Source: Bacillota bacterium
Lineage (GTDB): Bacteria; Bacillota; Clostridia; Acetivibrionales; DSM-1351
Direction: 5' to 3'
DNA: 64,000 nucleotides
Assembly (NCBI GenBank): GCA_023415305.1
Contig: JAEZKZ010000045.1
Location: 62,001 to 126,000, forward strand
Below are positions 1 to 9,548 of this stretch, one piece after another. Below the pieces are notes generated by a model. It had not been told where the DNA came from. It ran no database searches and saw only the letters and a list, made by a program, of their open reading frames with translations. The number at the start of each line of letters is the position of its first letter. Position 1 is the stretch's first letter. The translations under genes were made by a program, and so were the position numbers.

Positions 1-226
1 CCCCGAACATTCTATTTACTTTGGATATGTGCATTGTTTGACCAATATTTGTATCCAGACTTTTAGACGACCAGGGCCAGACTTCGTAATAGAAAAGGAT
101 GTCAGGCCCTTGAAGGCCTAAATTAAACACATTTCGGTGTTTATCAATAAGCTGCCTGCAGTCGGAATTTTCAAGACTTTTAACTGCATCTAATCCGCAT
201 AAATAATGGGTAACCAGGTTTGGCAT
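1..226 (-). CDS. Zn-dependent phospholipase C-like protein (5' part only)
   Basis: The first 75 codons of a minus-strand gene whose remainder lies left of the window. The ATG at 226 follows a good ribosome site (GAGAGGAGA, seen on the minus strand). The start reads MPNLVTHYLCGLDAV, followed by RNVFNLGLQGPDILFYY. The early His followed by the GLQGPDILFYY segment is typical of the bacterial zinc-dependent phospholipase C / S1-P1-like family, in which the N-terminal His helps bind zinc. It has no evident signal peptide, so it is probably cytoplasmic and of uncharacterised substrate. It diverges from the GntR operon at 494. Confidence 0.7.
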   Translation of the reverse strand, partial: MPNLVTHYLCGLDAVKSLENSDCRQLIDKHRNVFNLGLQGPDILFYYEVWPWSSKSLDTNIGQTMHISKVNRMFG

Positions 227-415
227 AGTTGTCTCCTCTCACAGGGTCGAAAACCAAATACAATTCTATAAATTATATCTCATTTACGAGCTTTTTACAT
301 TATATTAACAGGTAGTCATTCACACTTATAGTATATACGGATTTTGAATTATAAAGTATGTTTACACTTATTTTATGATTAATTACAAAAAGACTGGAAT
401 TAATAGAAAAAAATA

Positions 416-464
416 TTGACAAAGGACTTAATTAGTTGTATAGTTAGTTACATAAGTAACTAAC
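416..464 (+). promoter_or_regulatory. Sigma-A-type promoter with overlapping palindromic operator for the GntR/ABC operon
   Basis: TTGACA (416-421) and TATAGT (439-444) are separated by exactly 17 bp. A perfect 9-bp inverted repeat, GTTAGTTAC (443-451) and GTAACTAAC (456-464) around ATAA, starts inside the -10 box and runs over the expected transcription start. A site placed there would block RNA polymerase. The first gene of the operon is a YtrA-type GntR regulator, a family that commonly autoregulates its own ABC operon, so this is the likely operator. The promoter and palindrome are seen directly; the identity of the binding protein is inferred. Confidence 0.75.
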
Positions 465-493
465 CGTTTAACCGGTTGTCAGGTGGTGATATA

Positions 494-859
494 TTGAATT
501 TTGATTTTAAATCCGAGAAACCTATTTATCTGCAATTAGCTGAAGAAATTGAGGACGCAATACTTTCAGGTGCTTATGAGGAGGAGACACAGATTCCTTC
601 CACAACGGAGATATCTGTGGGATATAAGATTAATCCTGCTACAGCTTTGAAGGGGATAAACAGATTGGTGGACGATGGGATAGTTTATAAGAAAAGGGGA
701 TTAGGTATGTTTGTTTCAACAGGTGCAAAGGAAAAAATTCATGACAAAAGAAAAGAGACTTTTTTCGAAACGTACATTATATCGCTTGTTTCAGAAGCAA
801 AAAAGCTAGCTATTACTAAAGATGATATATTAAAAATGTTGGAAAGAGGGTTTGATTAA
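494..859 (+). CDS. GntR-family (YtrA subfamily) transcriptional regulator
   Basis: A 121-residue protein with an N-terminal winged helix-turn-helix (about residues 5-72: KPIYLQLAEEIEDAILSG, then IPSTTEISVGYKINPATA, then GIVYKKRGLGMFVS) and only a short helical tail. That size and the absence of a large effector domain are typical of the YtrA subfamily, which controls adjacent ABC transporters. I chose the TTG at 494 because AGGTGGTGA (481-489) sits just upstream; an in-frame TTG at 476 has no ribosome site. The stop (TAA, 857-859) is immediately followed by the ATPase start at 860. It probably represses its own operon through the palindrome at 443-464. Confidence 0.85.
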   Translation: MNFDFKSEKPIYLQLAEEIEDAILSGAYEEETQIPSTTEISVGYKINPATALKGINRLVDDGIVYKKRGLGMFVSTGAKEKIHDKRKETFFETYIISLVSEAKKLAITKDDILKMLERGFD

Positions 860-1708
860 ATGAGTTATCTGGAGATCAAAAATATTACTAAAACATTTGC
901 AAATACAACTGCACTGGATGATGTCTCAATATCATTGGAAGAAAACAGAATATATGGACTTTTAGGCAGGAATGGCGCGGGGAAAACTACTTTGCTAAAC
1001 CTTATAACCGACAGAATTTTTCCGACAAGTGGAGAGATATTGCTGAAGGGAGAAAAGATTTCTGAAAATGAAACAGCACTATCAAAGATATATTTTATGA
1101 GTGAAGCCAACTTATATCCTGAGTCCATGACAGTCAGGAAGGCTTTTAAATGGACTGGAGAATTTTTTACCGATTTTGACTTTGAGTACGCAACTGTTCT
1201 GTGTAATAAATTCAATCTAAATGTGGATAAAAAAATCAGAGCTTTATCAACCGGCTATCAATCCATTTTTAAAATAATCGTTGCTCTATCCTGTAATGCA
1301 CCGATAATCCTGTTGGATGAACCAGTTCTGGGGTTGGATGCAAATCACAGAGAATTGTTTTACAAAGAGCTCATTCAGAGTTATAGCGAACGGCCAAGGA
1401 CTATAGTATTATCTACACACCTTATTGAAGAGGTTGCAGAATTAATCGAAAACGTGATTGTTATTAAGGATGGTAAAGTAATAATGCAGGATTCGGTAGA
1501 AAATGTGTTGTCCCAAGGCTATTCAGTTTCAGGAACCTCAGCTTCAGTTGATAATTATATTAAAGGTAAAAATGTAATAGGTATAGATACCCTGGGAGGT
1601 TTGAAAACTGCCTATGTGCTTGAAAGGCCTGAAAGGGATAATTTGCCTGACGGACTTGAAATATCAGGACTTAACCTGCAAAAGCTATTTATACGGTTGA
1701 CTAATTGA
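860..1708 (+). CDS. ABC transporter ATP-binding protein
   Basis: A 282-residue ABC ATPase. The Walker A is GRNGAGKTT (residues 36-44), the signature is degenerate (LSTGYQS, about 129-135) and the Walker B is IILLDEP. The C-terminal 80 residues form an extra domain. The gene starts directly after the regulator stop and is followed by a membrane protein, so the three form one operon of the YtrA/BcrA type. Such exporters act at the membrane on peptide antibiotics, lipids or unknown cargo. The substrate cannot be read from the sequence. The degenerate signature is a known feature of this subfamily. Confidence 0.88.
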   Translation: MSYLEIKNITKTFANTTALDDVSISLEENRIYGLLGRNGAGKTTLLNLITDRIFPTSGEILLKGEKISENETALSKIYFMSEANLYPESMTVRKAFKWTGEFFTDFDFEYATVLCNKFNLNVDKKIRALSTGYQSIFKIIVALSCNAPIILLDEPVLGLDANHRELFYKELIQSYSERPRTIVLSTHLIEEVAELIENVIVIKDGKVIMQDSVENVLSQGYSVSGTSASVDNYIKGKNVIGIDTLGGLKTAYVLERPERDNLPDGLEISGLNLQKLFIRLTN

Positions 1709-1727
1709 GGATTGGAGAGAAATGAAT

Positions 1728-2468
1728 ATGAAACTAAAATCTGTTATAAAATATAATTTTTCAAATATAAAGACCGGTGTTTTGATTTTCTATCTGGTTA
1801 TGTTTGCAGTAATCGTCCTTATGGGTAGCTCGATTAGTATTAAGAGTAGCGGTAATGTTAATATCTATTCTGGTGGAGCAGAAATGGCATCTGTGGTTTT
1901 TTTGTTTATAGTGGGTCTTAATTCCTTTAAGGAAGATTTCTTGTTTCTATCAGTAAACAACATACCAAGGAAGCTCCAATTTAAAGCTTTTTTAATAACT
2001 ACTCTTTCAGTTAGTTGTATAGTAGCGGCTATTGATACTACTTATTCAAGCATATTATCACAGTTTTTTACTTACAAACCGGTATTTATTCAAGCATACG
2101 AGAAGTGGACTGCACAAACTTCTACCCCTTTAGTTATTATTTCAGCTTTCATATGGAGCGTAGTACTATACCTTGCAGCATATCTCGTAGGTTATTTTAT
2201 AACAAATCTCTATTATCATATGAACAAAACAGCTAAGATAATTTTTTCTGTGGGTGTCCCGGTATGGTTTGTTATCTTGCTTCCTATTATTGATTCATCG
2301 ATTACAAACGGAAAAATAACGAATTTTATTGGAGAAGCATTCCGCTATTTCGGAGGGTTCCATAATACTGTAAATCCATATATTGCAGTACTTTCACTAT
2401 TACTGGTTTCTGTTGCCACAGCAGGCTTATCCTTTCTTATGATGAGAAGGGCGGTAGTTAGGAGCTAG
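1728..2468 (+). CDS. ABC-type membrane protein, partner of the ATPase at 860
   Basis: A 246-residue hydrophobic protein with about six membrane segments (clear ones near residues 15-35, 55-75, 85-105, 140-165, 175-195 and 215-235). The ATG at 1728 is preferred over 1722 because GGAGAG (1714-1719) lies 8 bases before it and only 2 before 1722. It is the third gene of the GntR-ABC operon and presumably forms the permease dimer with the ATPase. I recognise no specific family beyond ABC-2-like permeases of such operons. The operon ends at the hairpin 2566-2613. Confidence 0.75.
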   Translation: MKLKSVIKYNFSNIKTGVLIFYLVMFAVIVLMGSSISIKSSGNVNIYSGGAEMASVVFLFIVGLNSFKEDFLFLSVNNIPRKLQFKAFLITTLSVSCIVAAIDTTYSSILSQFFTYKPVFIQAYEKWTAQTSTPLVIISAFIWSVVLYLAAYLVGYFITNLYYHMNKTAKIIFSVGVPVWFVILLPIIDSSITNGKITNFIGEAFRYFGGFHNTVNPYIAVLSLLLVSVATAGLSFLMMRRAVVRS

Positions 2469-2550
2469 AGGTTAGATGTTGGATGTTGGAAATTAGAAGT
2501 TGGAAGTAAGAGGTTAGAAGTAAGAGGTAGAAAGTTGGAAGTAGGAAGAC
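2467..2550 (+). repeat. Degenerate purine-rich repeat of GAGGTTAGAAGTTGGAAGT type
   Basis: Immediately after the permease stop there are about eight imperfect 7-14 bp units built from GTTAGA, GTTGGA and AAGTTGG. A related block on the opposite strand lies at 13542-13588. Neither block codes for anything recognisable, and both sit just after a gene end and next to a terminator. Confidence 0.6.
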
Positions 2551-2565
2551 CGAAGTGAGTAAAGT

Positions 2566-2613
2566 AAACGGGCTTGCTAATATGATTGAAAAACCATATT
2601 AGCAAGCCCGTTT
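2566..2613 (+). terminator. Strong intrinsic terminator of the GntR-ABC operon
   Basis: Perfect 19-bp arms (2566-2584 and 2595-2613; core ACGGGCTTGCTAATATG) surround a 10-base loop, with T residues at the 3' end. Confidence 0.8.
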
Positions 2614-2795
2614 TGTCTGATACTTTTTCATCAAAGCTTAACATAAAACCAAGCATAATGTGATAATCATTCTATGCGAAAGAAACCCAAAAGTAAGCTT
2701 AAAAGTAAGATTTTAATATATGGCATTTTGTTGATATAATGTATACAAAACTTAATTTGGGAAGTAGCCATTTTTATTAAAGAGAGGTAAGTCAA

Positions 2796-3251
2796 ATGCA
2801 AAACATAAAATATGTACATACAAATTTGATTGCAAGGGATTGGAGAAGTCTTGCAGACTTCTATATTGAGGTTTTCGGATGTAAGCCAAACTATCCTGAA
2901 AGAGATTTATCCGGCGAATGGGTAAACAATATGACTTTAATCAATGGGGCCAGAATAAGGGGAATACACTTGAGCTTACCCGGATATGAAAAAGGGCCTA
3001 CTCTTGAGATTTTTGAGTATAACCCTGAAATCATGCGAGAAAATGATTTGCCTATTAATAAACAGGGCTTGGGACATTTAGCGTTTCATGTGGACAACGT
3101 TGAGGAAATGCTTCAAAAAGTTCTTTCACATGGTGGTAAGCTTTTTAGCGAAGTGGTTAGATATGAATACCCTGAACTTGGGTTACTAACAATGGTATAT
3201 GTCAGAGATCCCGAGGGGAATTTTATTGAACTTCAAAACTGGAAAAGGTAA
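2796..3251 (+). CDS. VOC (glyoxalase/bleomycin-resistance fold) family protein
   Basis: A 151-residue protein with two beta-alpha-beta-beta-beta halves. The first begins NIKYVHTNLIARDWRSLADFY and the second has GLGHLAFHVDNVEEM and ends RDPEGNFIELQNW. Candidate metal ligands are the His in YVHT (residue 8), the His in GHLAFHV and the final Glu in FIELQ. The family includes lyases, dioxygenases and resistance proteins, so the reaction is not predictable here. A -10-like TATAAT lies at 2735-2740, and GAGAGG precedes the ATG. The neighbour pdxA starts 57 bases downstream, possibly in the same transcript. Confidence 0.8.
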   Translation: MQNIKYVHTNLIARDWRSLADFYIEVFGCKPNYPERDLSGEWVNNMTLINGARIRGIHLSLPGYEKGPTLEIFEYNPEIMRENDLPINKQGLGHLAFHVDNVEEMLQKVLSHGGKLFSEVVRYEYPELGLLTMVYVRDPEGNFIELQNWKR

Positions 3252-3308
3252 TAGAAATATAGCTTGTCCATTGAACAAGATATATCTCGTGCTTGAATGG
3301 AGGGACTT

Positions 3309-4331
3309 ATGACAAAGCCAATTATCGGTATCCCCATGGGAGATCCCGCCGGAATCGGACCGGAAATAATCGTAAAGGCGCTGACCCATTCCGATATCTA
3401 TAAGGTGTGTCGGCCTGTTGTAATAGGAGATGCCAAAGTAATAAAAAGCGCAGCTAAGGTATGCAGCCTTATTTCTGAGATCAGAACAGTTGAGACAACT
3501 GAGGAATGCCAATTTGCTGAAGGAATCATTAATGTTATAGACTTGGATAATATTGACCTCCAAGAGCTAAAGTATGGTACTGTACAGCCGCAAAACGGAA
3601 TTGCCTCATATGATTACATCAAGAAGTCAGTTGAACTGGCAAAGAAGGGCCAACTTGCAGCAATTGCCACCACCCCTATAAATAAGCCTGCCTTGAAGGC
3701 CGGAAACATAGATTTTATCGGTCATACAGAAATACTGGCCGGCCTTACAGGCATCGAAGACCCCTTGACCATGTTTGAGGTCAGGGGAATGAGAGTGTTC
3801 TTCCTGACTCGGCATGTTTCTCTGAGAAACGCCTGCGATATGGTAACCCGACAGAGACTACTTGATTATATAGGCAGATGTACTGAAGCCCTGAAAAGTC
3901 TGGGCATTACAGAGGGAACCATGGCAGTCGCAGGCTTGAATCCACATAGCGGAGATGGTGGTCTGTTTGGAACAGAAGATATCGAACAAATTGTTCCTGC
4001 AGTTGAGGAAGCAAAAAAGAGGGGATACAATGTGGAAGGCCCAATAGGTGCAGATTCGGTGTTCCACCAGGCACTTACAGGTAAGTATAATTCGGTGCTG
4101 TCACTCTACCACGATCAGGGACATATAGCCACAAAAACGCTGGATTTTGAGAGAACAATAGCAATTACCCTGGGTTTGCCGTTTCTCAGAACTTCGGTAG
4201 ATCATGGAACAGCCTACGATATCGCAGGAAAGGGAATTGCCAGTGAGGTAAGTATGCTGGAGGCTATACTGTTAGCAGCAAAATATGCGGAACCCTATGA
4301 AAATTGGTTCAAGACATGCAGTAAATTGTAA
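3309..4331 (+). CDS. pdxA: PdxA-family dehydrogenase (4-hydroxythreonine-4-phosphate / 4-phospho-D-threonate type)
   Basis: A 340-residue NAD-dependent decarboxylating dehydrogenase. It has the GDPAGIGPE motif at residues 11-19 and three metal-binding His regions ([16 protein letters not shown] and YHDQGHI). I chose the ATG at 3309, preceded by GGAGGG; an in-frame ATG at 3297 lacks a ribosome site. True PdxA makes the PLP precursor together with PdxJ, but no pdxJ, serC or pdxB is nearby. Many Firmicute copies are instead PdxA2 enzymes of four-carbon sugar-acid phosphate catabolism, and motif reading alone cannot separate the two. The VOC gene upstream is the only close neighbour. Confidence 0.87.
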   Translation: MTKPIIGIPMGDPAGIGPEIIVKALTHSDIYKVCRPVVIGDAKVIKSAAKVCSLISEIRTVETTEECQFAEGIINVIDLDNIDLQELKYGTVQPQNGIASYDYIKKSVELAKKGQLAAIATTPINKPALKAGNIDFIGHTEILAGLTGIEDPLTMFEVRGMRVFFLTRHVSLRNACDMVTRQRLLDYIGRCTEALKSLGITEGTMAVAGLNPHSGDGGLFGTEDIEQIVPAVEEAKKRGYNVEGPIGADSVFHQALTGKYNSVLSLYHDQGHIATKTLDFERTIAITLGLPFLRTSVDHGTAYDIAGKGIASEVSMLEAILLAAKYAEPYENWFKTCSKL

Positions 4332-4453
4332 AAATCAGTAAAAAAAAGACTGTTATAACAAAACCACGTATTATATAATAATACTAGCGTCTCAAGCAGT
4401 TGGAACGCTGATTTATCGGTTATTGATTTTTAACTTATTAAAGGAGGTCAGTT

Positions 4454-5224
4454 ATGGCGGACGTTATTGATTACAAGATCATCGGGGATGATATGCAGAT
4501 TGTAGAGGTGGAGTTGGACCCATCTGAAGGAGTAAGAGCCGAAGCAGGTGCAATGATGTATATGGAAGACGGCATAATGATGCAGACATCGACCGACGGA
4601 GGTGCGTTCAAAGGCTTTAAAAGAATGCTTACAGGCGAGAGCTTCTTTATTACCACCTTTTATAACTCTGGTGCTTCAAAAAAGCGTATGGCTTTTTCAG
4701 CTCCATACCCAGGAAAGATAATACCTTTAGATCTGACCAGTGTGGGCGGAAGCTTCCTTTGTCAAAAAGACTCTTTTTTATGCGCGGCAAATGGCGTAGA
4801 TGTAGAAATAGCCTTTACCAGAAAGCTGGGCGCGGGGTTCTTCGGCGGTGAAGGTTTTATCCTTCAGAAGCTGGTGGGAAACGGTATGGCTTTTGTACAT
4901 TCCGGCGGCACAATAATTCAGAAAAATCTTCTTCCGGGTGAGACTCTTAAGGTTGATACCGGCTGTCTGGTTGCATTTTCACCAAGTGTTGATTATGATA
5001 TACAATTTGTAGGCGGCTTTAAGAATGCATTATTTGGCGGCGAAGGCTTGTTCCTGGCCAAGTTGACCGGGCCGGGAATAGTATTCCTGCAGAGCCTGCC
5101 TCTCTCAAGGCTTGCAGACAGACTGACTTCTTCTGCTTCACGACACAGAGAGCAGCAATCCGGATTGGGAAATATCGGAGGAGGATTATTAGGAGGACTT
5201 TTTGGGGGGGACAACCGCTATTAG
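4454..5224 (+). CDS. AIM24/TIGR00266-family protein
   Basis: A 256-residue protein of the AIM24-like family: a beta-rich fold with repeated [24 protein letters not shown] elements and the early motif [16 protein letters not shown]. It ends in a glycine-rich tail ([14 protein letters not shown], about residues 241-255). AAAGGAGG lies just upstream of the ATG. The bacterial members have no assigned reaction; the yeast namesake is a mitochondrial inner-membrane protein. It has no signal peptide or membrane segment. It appears to be transcribed alone, with AT-rich spacers on both sides. Confidence 0.82.
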   Translation: MADVIDYKIIGDDMQIVEVELDPSEGVRAEAGAMMYMEDGIMMQTSTDGGAFKGFKRMLTGESFFITTFYNSGASKKRMAFSAPYPGKIIPLDLTSVGGSFLCQKDSFLCAANGVDVEIAFTRKLGAGFFGGEGFILQKLVGNGMAFVHSGGTIIQKNLLPGETLKVDTGCLVAFSPSVDYDIQFVGGFKNALFGGEGLFLAKLTGPGIVFLQSLPLSRLADRLTSSASRHREQQSGLGNIGGGLLGGLFGGDNRY

Positions 5225-5420
5225 ACATGGTCTCAACTCCCTGCCAGCTATTTCTTAAGAGTTTATAATCTAAATTTTACCCTGTATTTATATTTGTTAA
5301 TTACTGTTGAAATAGGTAATTATATATGATATTTTAAATATGGTTATTATGGTTTGCCAGTCTATAGAAGACAGAAGTTCAATATCAGCCATAATTAAAT
5401 ATCATTGAAGGGGTGTTTAT

Positions 5421-5993
5421 ATGAGTGATTTAAGTACTAAAAAGAAGGGTCTTCCGATTAAAACAATTGTTGCAATAGGTATAGGGGCTGCCTTGGTTGT
5501 TGCTATATATCAAGTAAGTATCCCTGTAGGGTTTATTCCCAATACAAGACTTCAGTTTAATGCAGCGATTATTGCTTTAATTGGTGCTATCTTCGGGCCA
5601 ATAGCAGGTTTATTCACCGGATTGCTTTCACACACTATTGGTGATGCACTATTTTATGGCGGTATCTGGTGGAGCTGGGTAATAGCCGACGGGGTTTATG
5701 GTATTTTGGTAGGCCTGACCTTTAAAAAGTTAAGGATATCCGAAGGAGGCTTTGGAAGTAAGCAAGCACTGATATTTAATATAAATCAGGTTTTTGCAAA
5801 TGCTGTAGCATGGCTATTGGTTGCACCAGTACTTGATATACTTATATATGCTGAACCTTCAGACAAGGTATTTGTACAAGGGGTAACTGCTTTCGCGGCA
5901 AATGGTGCTGTAACTCTTGTTGTTGGAACAATACTTGCTTTTGCGTATTCAAAGATCCGTACCGGCAATTCAAGCCTGGAAAAGGAAGCTTAA
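5421..5993 (+). CDS. ECF transporter substrate-binding (S) component, UPF0397-like
   Basis: A 190-residue membrane protein with about five or six helices. Residues LQFNAAIIALIGAIFGPIAG and the GIWWSWVIADGVYGILVGL stretch match the ECF-type riboflavin-transporter-like S family (UPF0397 group). It captures a vitamin-like substrate outside the cell and works with the ATPase at 6106 and the T subunit at 7811. UPF0397 genes usually sit with a duplicated ATPase and a T gene exactly as here. The substrate is unknown; I see no riboswitch upstream that would reveal it. A hairpin at 6060-6090 separates it from the ATPase. Confidence 0.85.
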   Translation: MSDLSTKKKGLPIKTIVAIGIGAALVVAIYQVSIPVGFIPNTRLQFNAAIIALIGAIFGPIAGLFTGLLSHTIGDALFYGGIWWSWVIADGVYGILVGLTFKKLRISEGGFGSKQALIFNINQVFANAVAWLLVAPVLDILIYAEPSDKVFVQGVTAFAANGAVTLVVGTILAFAYSKIRTGNSSLEKEA

Positions 5994-6059
5994 ATACATA
6001 AAGTTGGAAGCTTAGTCTATAAATGTAAATACATATAAATTATTTAATAACTTAAACAT

Positions 6060-6090
6060 AAAAAGTGGTTGTTCTCAGCAACCACTTTTT
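6060..6090 (+). terminator. Hairpin between ECF S gene and ATPase gene (attenuating terminator)
   Basis: Perfect 12-bp arms, AAAAAGTGGTTG (6060-6071) and CAACCACTTTTT (6079-6090), enclose a 7-base loop and finish in five T residues. Because it lies inside the transporter gene set and only 16 bases before the next ATG, partial read-through would make more S component than ATPase. Confidence 0.75.
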
Positions 6091-6105
6091 CATACAGAGG
6101 GTACG

Positions 6106-7833
6106 ATGAATAAACCAATAATTGAATTTATAAATTTTTCATTTAAATACCGTGTACAAAAGTTGCCTTCTCTGTCAGATATTAATTTAGCAATATACGA
6201 GGGGGAAAAGGTACTGATTGTAGGACCTTCAGGTTCAGGCAAATCGACACTGGCAAACTGCATTAACGGGCTGGTGCCTTTTTCTTATTCAGGCGAAATA
6301 AAGGGAGACTTAAGAATTAAGGAGCAGAATCCTTCTGAACTGGGCATATTTGGGTTATCAAAGCTTGTTGGGACGGTTCTCCAGGATACTGATGGACAGT
6401 TTGTTGGCCTTACCGTGGCTGAGGATATAGCTTTTTCAATGGAGAATGACTGTGTTGAGCAGGCCGAAATGATAAGAAGGGTAGAGGAGACTACGCAGGT
6501 AGTTGAATTATCCGGTTTTAAGGGGCATTCTCCTCAGGCTCTGTCGGGTGGACAAAAACAGAGGGTATCTCTTGGGGGTGTCCTCGTTGACAAGGTAGAC
6601 ATTCTGCTATTTGATGAGCCTTTGGCTAACCTCGATCCTGCAACAGGTAAATATGCCATGGAGCTAATCGACAGAATACACAAGGAGTCTAAAGCAACCA
6701 TACTGATTGTTGAGCATAGACTTGAAGATGTACTTCACTGTAACGTTGACAGGATTATAGTTATGGAGGAAGGAAGAATAATAGCCGACCAAAAGCCGGC
6801 TGAGTTGCTTGCGTCAGGAATCTTGAAAGCAACAGGTATACGTGAGCCTTTATATATAACTGCACTAAAATATGCGGGTAGTAAGATTTCTGCATCAATT
6901 CATCCGGAACATATAAATTCTATAATATTGGATGAACTGAAAAACCCGCTTGTCAGCTGGTATGAGAAAAAGTTTTCCGAACCGGCTAAATCTCAGTGTT
7001 CAAAGCAATTGGAACTAAAAAATATTGGATTCGGGTATGATCAAAATAAACCGGTGATTTCAGATATTAATATTTCTATTAACAAGGGTGAGATGGTGGG
7101 GCTTGTGGGGCAGAACGGAGCAGGAAAGTCTACACTGTCAAAAGTTATATGTGGATTTGGAAAGCAATCAGCAGGTACTATACTCTTAAATGGAAATAGC
7201 ATTGATGATGACAGTATTACCGAAAGAGCACAGAAAATTGGTCTTGTAATGCAAAACCCCAACCATATGATCTCAAAACCCATGATTTTTGATGAAGTGG
7301 CTCTGGGGCTGATGTCCAGAGGCTGGAGCAATAAGGATATCAATGACCGGGTTTCGGATACATTGAGAACCTGTGGACTTTATGAATACAGGAACTGGCC
7401 TGTTTCGGCATTGAGCTATGGTCAAAAAAAACGGGTAACTATAGCTTCAATTCTTGTTTTAGAGCCACAGATTATTATACTTGATGAACCTACTGCAGGT
7501 CAGGATTTCAAGCATTACACAGAATTTATGGAATTTTTGCTGGAGTTAAACACAAAGAATGGTACTACAATTGTGATGATTACCCATGACATGCATTTGC
7601 TTCTGGAATATACAGGACGGTGTTTGGTTATGGCGGAAGGCAGGGTGATTGCAGATGCTGTACCTGCCTCAATTCTAACCAATGATGAAATAATTAATAA
7701 GGCAAGCTTAAAGAGAACATCTCTGTACGAATTGGCTGTGAAATCCGGAATAAGCGACTCCCAGGCCTTCGTTCAACATTTTATTGATTTTGACAGGAGG
7801 GTGAGAGTAAATGGCACGAATGTTAACATATAA
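6106..7833 (+). CDS. ECF transporter fused double ATPase (EcfA-EcfA')
   Basis: A 575-residue protein made of two ABC ATPase domains in one chain. The first half has Walker [10 protein letters not shown] (about 40-48), LSGGQKQR and ILLFDEP. The second half has GQNGAGKST, LSYGQKKR (Gly replaced in the signature) and IIILDEP. It energises the ECF module with EcfT at 7811, whose start it overlaps by 23 bases. Most clostridia use two separate ATPases for the shared vitamin module, so the fusion marks this as a dedicated transporter of the YkoD kind. The asymmetric signature suggests unequal ATP sites, which is an inference. Confidence 0.9.
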   Translation: MNKPIIEFINFSFKYRVQKLPSLSDINLAIYEGEKVLIVGPSGSGKSTLANCINGLVPFSYSGEIKGDLRIKEQNPSELGIFGLSKLVGTVLQDTDGQFVGLTVAEDIAFSMENDCVEQAEMIRRVEETTQVVELSGFKGHSPQALSGGQKQRVSLGGVLVDKVDILLFDEPLANLDPATGKYAMELIDRIHKESKATILIVEHRLEDVLHCNVDRIIVMEEGRIIADQKPAELLASGILKATGIREPLYITALKYAGSKISASIHPEHINSIILDELKNPLVSWYEKKFSEPAKSQCSKQLELKNIGFGYDQNKPVISDINISINKGEMVGLVGQNGAGKSTLSKVICGFGKQSAGTILLNGNSIDDDSITERAQKIGLVMQNPNHMISKPMIFDEVALGLMSRGWSNKDINDRVSDTLRTCGLYEYRNWPVSALSYGQKKRVTIASILVLEPQIIILDEPTAGQDFKHYTEFMEFLLELNTKNGTTIVMITHDMHLLLEYTGRCLVMAEGRVIADAVPASILTNDEIINKASLKRTSLYELAVKSGISDSQAFVQHFIDFDRRVRVNGTNVNI

Positions 7834-8638
7834 GGATACGGGAAGCATTATCCACTCTCTGAACGGAACAACCAAACTTCTGTATTTTCTGGTTTGGTCA
7901 TTAACCTGTATGATTACTTACGATACCCGCCTCTTGTTATTTATGTTTGCCTTAAGTATATTTGCATTTAAGGTATCAAAAGTGGATTTTGCGGATGTCG
8001 CTTTTGTGTTGAAGCTGATTTTGGTATTTTTATGTATAAACCTTATAGCAATTTATATATTCTCTCCCGAGGAGGGAGTTAAAATTTATAATAGTAGAAC
8101 ACAATTATTACACATTATTGGAAAGTATAATTTCACAGCCGAGCAGCTTTTTTATGAACTGAATGTGGCACTAAAATACTTCACAATAATTCCTATTGCC
8201 TTATTATTCATTTTGACTACTAACCCAAGTGAATTCGCCGCTTCATTGAATAAAATCGGCGTAAGCTATAAAATCAGTTATTCAGTGGCCATAACACTGC
8301 GGTATATACCTGACATGCAGAGGGACTATACGATTATTTCACAGGCTCAACAAGCCAGAGGAATTGATATGTCCAAAAAAGTGAGTTTTATTAGAAGAAT
8401 GAAAAACGCGGCAGCAATTTTAATTCCGTTATTTTTTTCAAGCATGGATAGGATTGATACTATTACAAATGCATTGGAATTAAGGGGCTTTGGAAAAAAT
8501 AGCAGAAGAACCTGGTATTCTGCAGGAAAGATGCAAAAACTAGATTGGATAATTGTTTTTGCACTAAGTATCTTTTTATGTTTGTCAATTTTGATAACGT
8601 TTGCAGATGGGAGCCGATTTTATAATCCGTTTATCTGA
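7811..8638 (+). CDS. ECF transporter transmembrane coupling (T) component
   Basis: A 275-residue membrane protein with four to six helices and the two coupling motifs of EcfT: QQARGIDM (Ala-Arg-Gly, about residues 178-185) and ALELRGFGKN (about 222-231, with Leu replacing the Ala). These motifs insert into the ATPases. The ATG is preceded by GGAGGGTGAGAG inside the end of the ATPase gene, so the two are translationally coupled. It completes the S-A-A'-T set begun at 5421. Confidence 0.88.
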   Translation: MARMLTYKDTGSIIHSLNGTTKLLYFLVWSLTCMITYDTRLLLFMFALSIFAFKVSKVDFADVAFVLKLILVFLCINLIAIYIFSPEEGVKIYNSRTQLLHIIGKYNFTAEQLFYELNVALKYFTIIPIALLFILTTNPSEFAASLNKIGVSYKISYSVAITLRYIPDMQRDYTIISQAQQARGIDMSKKVSFIRRMKNAAAILIPLFFSSMDRIDTITNALELRGFGKNSRRTWYSAGKMQKLDWIIVFALSIFLCLSILITFADGSRFYNPFI

Positions 8639-8750
8639 TATATGTGTAATCAATAGCTTTGTGTTATAATACATTTGTTACTTGGTTTGTAATAAGTTTA
8701 TAATATATAAATATAGACTGCCATTTTGATTTGTTTAGAGGTTTACATAA

Positions 8751-9548
8751 ATGTCGACAACCAAAATAAATGTAAAAAAACACAGTATTCTGAAGGAATT
8801 TATTGAAGGGTCCAGGCTTAGTATCCCAATAGCGTTGGGATATTTTCCTGTATCCTTTACTTTTGGTTTAATGGCTGTAAATGGAGGAATACCTGTCTGG
8901 ATAGTAATATTAATATCTATGACCAACCTTACCTCCGCGGGACAGTTTGCTGGGACAAACCTTATAATAGCAGGTGCCGGACTTGCTGAAATTACGATAA
9001 CTACCTTCATAATCAATATACGTTACATGCTGATGTCACTATCTCTTTCACAAAAGCTGACAGCCGGACTTTCAAATATTAAAAGGTGGGTCATGGCTTT
9101 TGGCGTAACGGATGAGACCTTTACTGTGGCAGCAATGCAAAAGAAGGATATCACTTTCCCCTTTATGACAGGCCTTGAGCTACTTCCTTACATAGGCTGG
9201 GCTGCTGGTACTGCGGCTGGAGCGATAGTTTGTACGCTGCTGCCCGAAAGCTTGCAGAACTCCATGGGAATAGCTCTGTATTCCATGTTTATTGCACTGG
9301 TAATCCCTGCTGCTAAGAAATCAAAAGCAGCTTTGATTGTATCCGGTCTCGCTATCCTTATAAGTTCCATTCTGAAGTGGGTACCTTTCTTTTCTTTTAT
9401 ATCGGGTGGCTGGAGAATAATTATTTCTACAGTAATTGCATGTTGCCTGGGAGCAAAATTGTTTCCACTGGAAGATGTCCGGGATATTCACACAGAGGAC
9501 TGCAATATTGAAGATGGTTTTACAAAAGGTAAAAAAGTGGAGGGCTAA
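8751..9548 (+). CDS. azlC: AzlC-family branched-chain amino acid exporter, large subunit
   Basis: A 265-residue membrane protein with about seven or eight helices. GSRLSIPIALGYFPVSFTFG and SAGQFAGTNLI are typical of AzlC. With AzlD it exports branched-chain amino acids and analogues such as azaleucine. The stop is followed directly by azlD at 9549. The ribosome site is weak (GAGG, 12 bases upstream). A -10-like TATAAT lies in the AT-rich leader near 8664-8670. Confidence 0.88.
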   Translation: MSTTKINVKKHSILKEFIEGSRLSIPIALGYFPVSFTFGLMAVNGGIPVWIVILISMTNLTSAGQFAGTNLIIAGAGLAEITITTFIINIRYMLMSLSLSQKLTAGLSNIKRWVMAFGVTDETFTVAAMQKKDITFPFMTGLELLPYIGWAAGTAAGAIVCTLLPESLQNSMGIALYSMFIALVIPAAKKSKAALIVSGLAILISSILKWVPFFSFISGGWRIIISTVIACCLGAKLFPLEDVRDIHTEDCNIEDGFTKGKKVEG

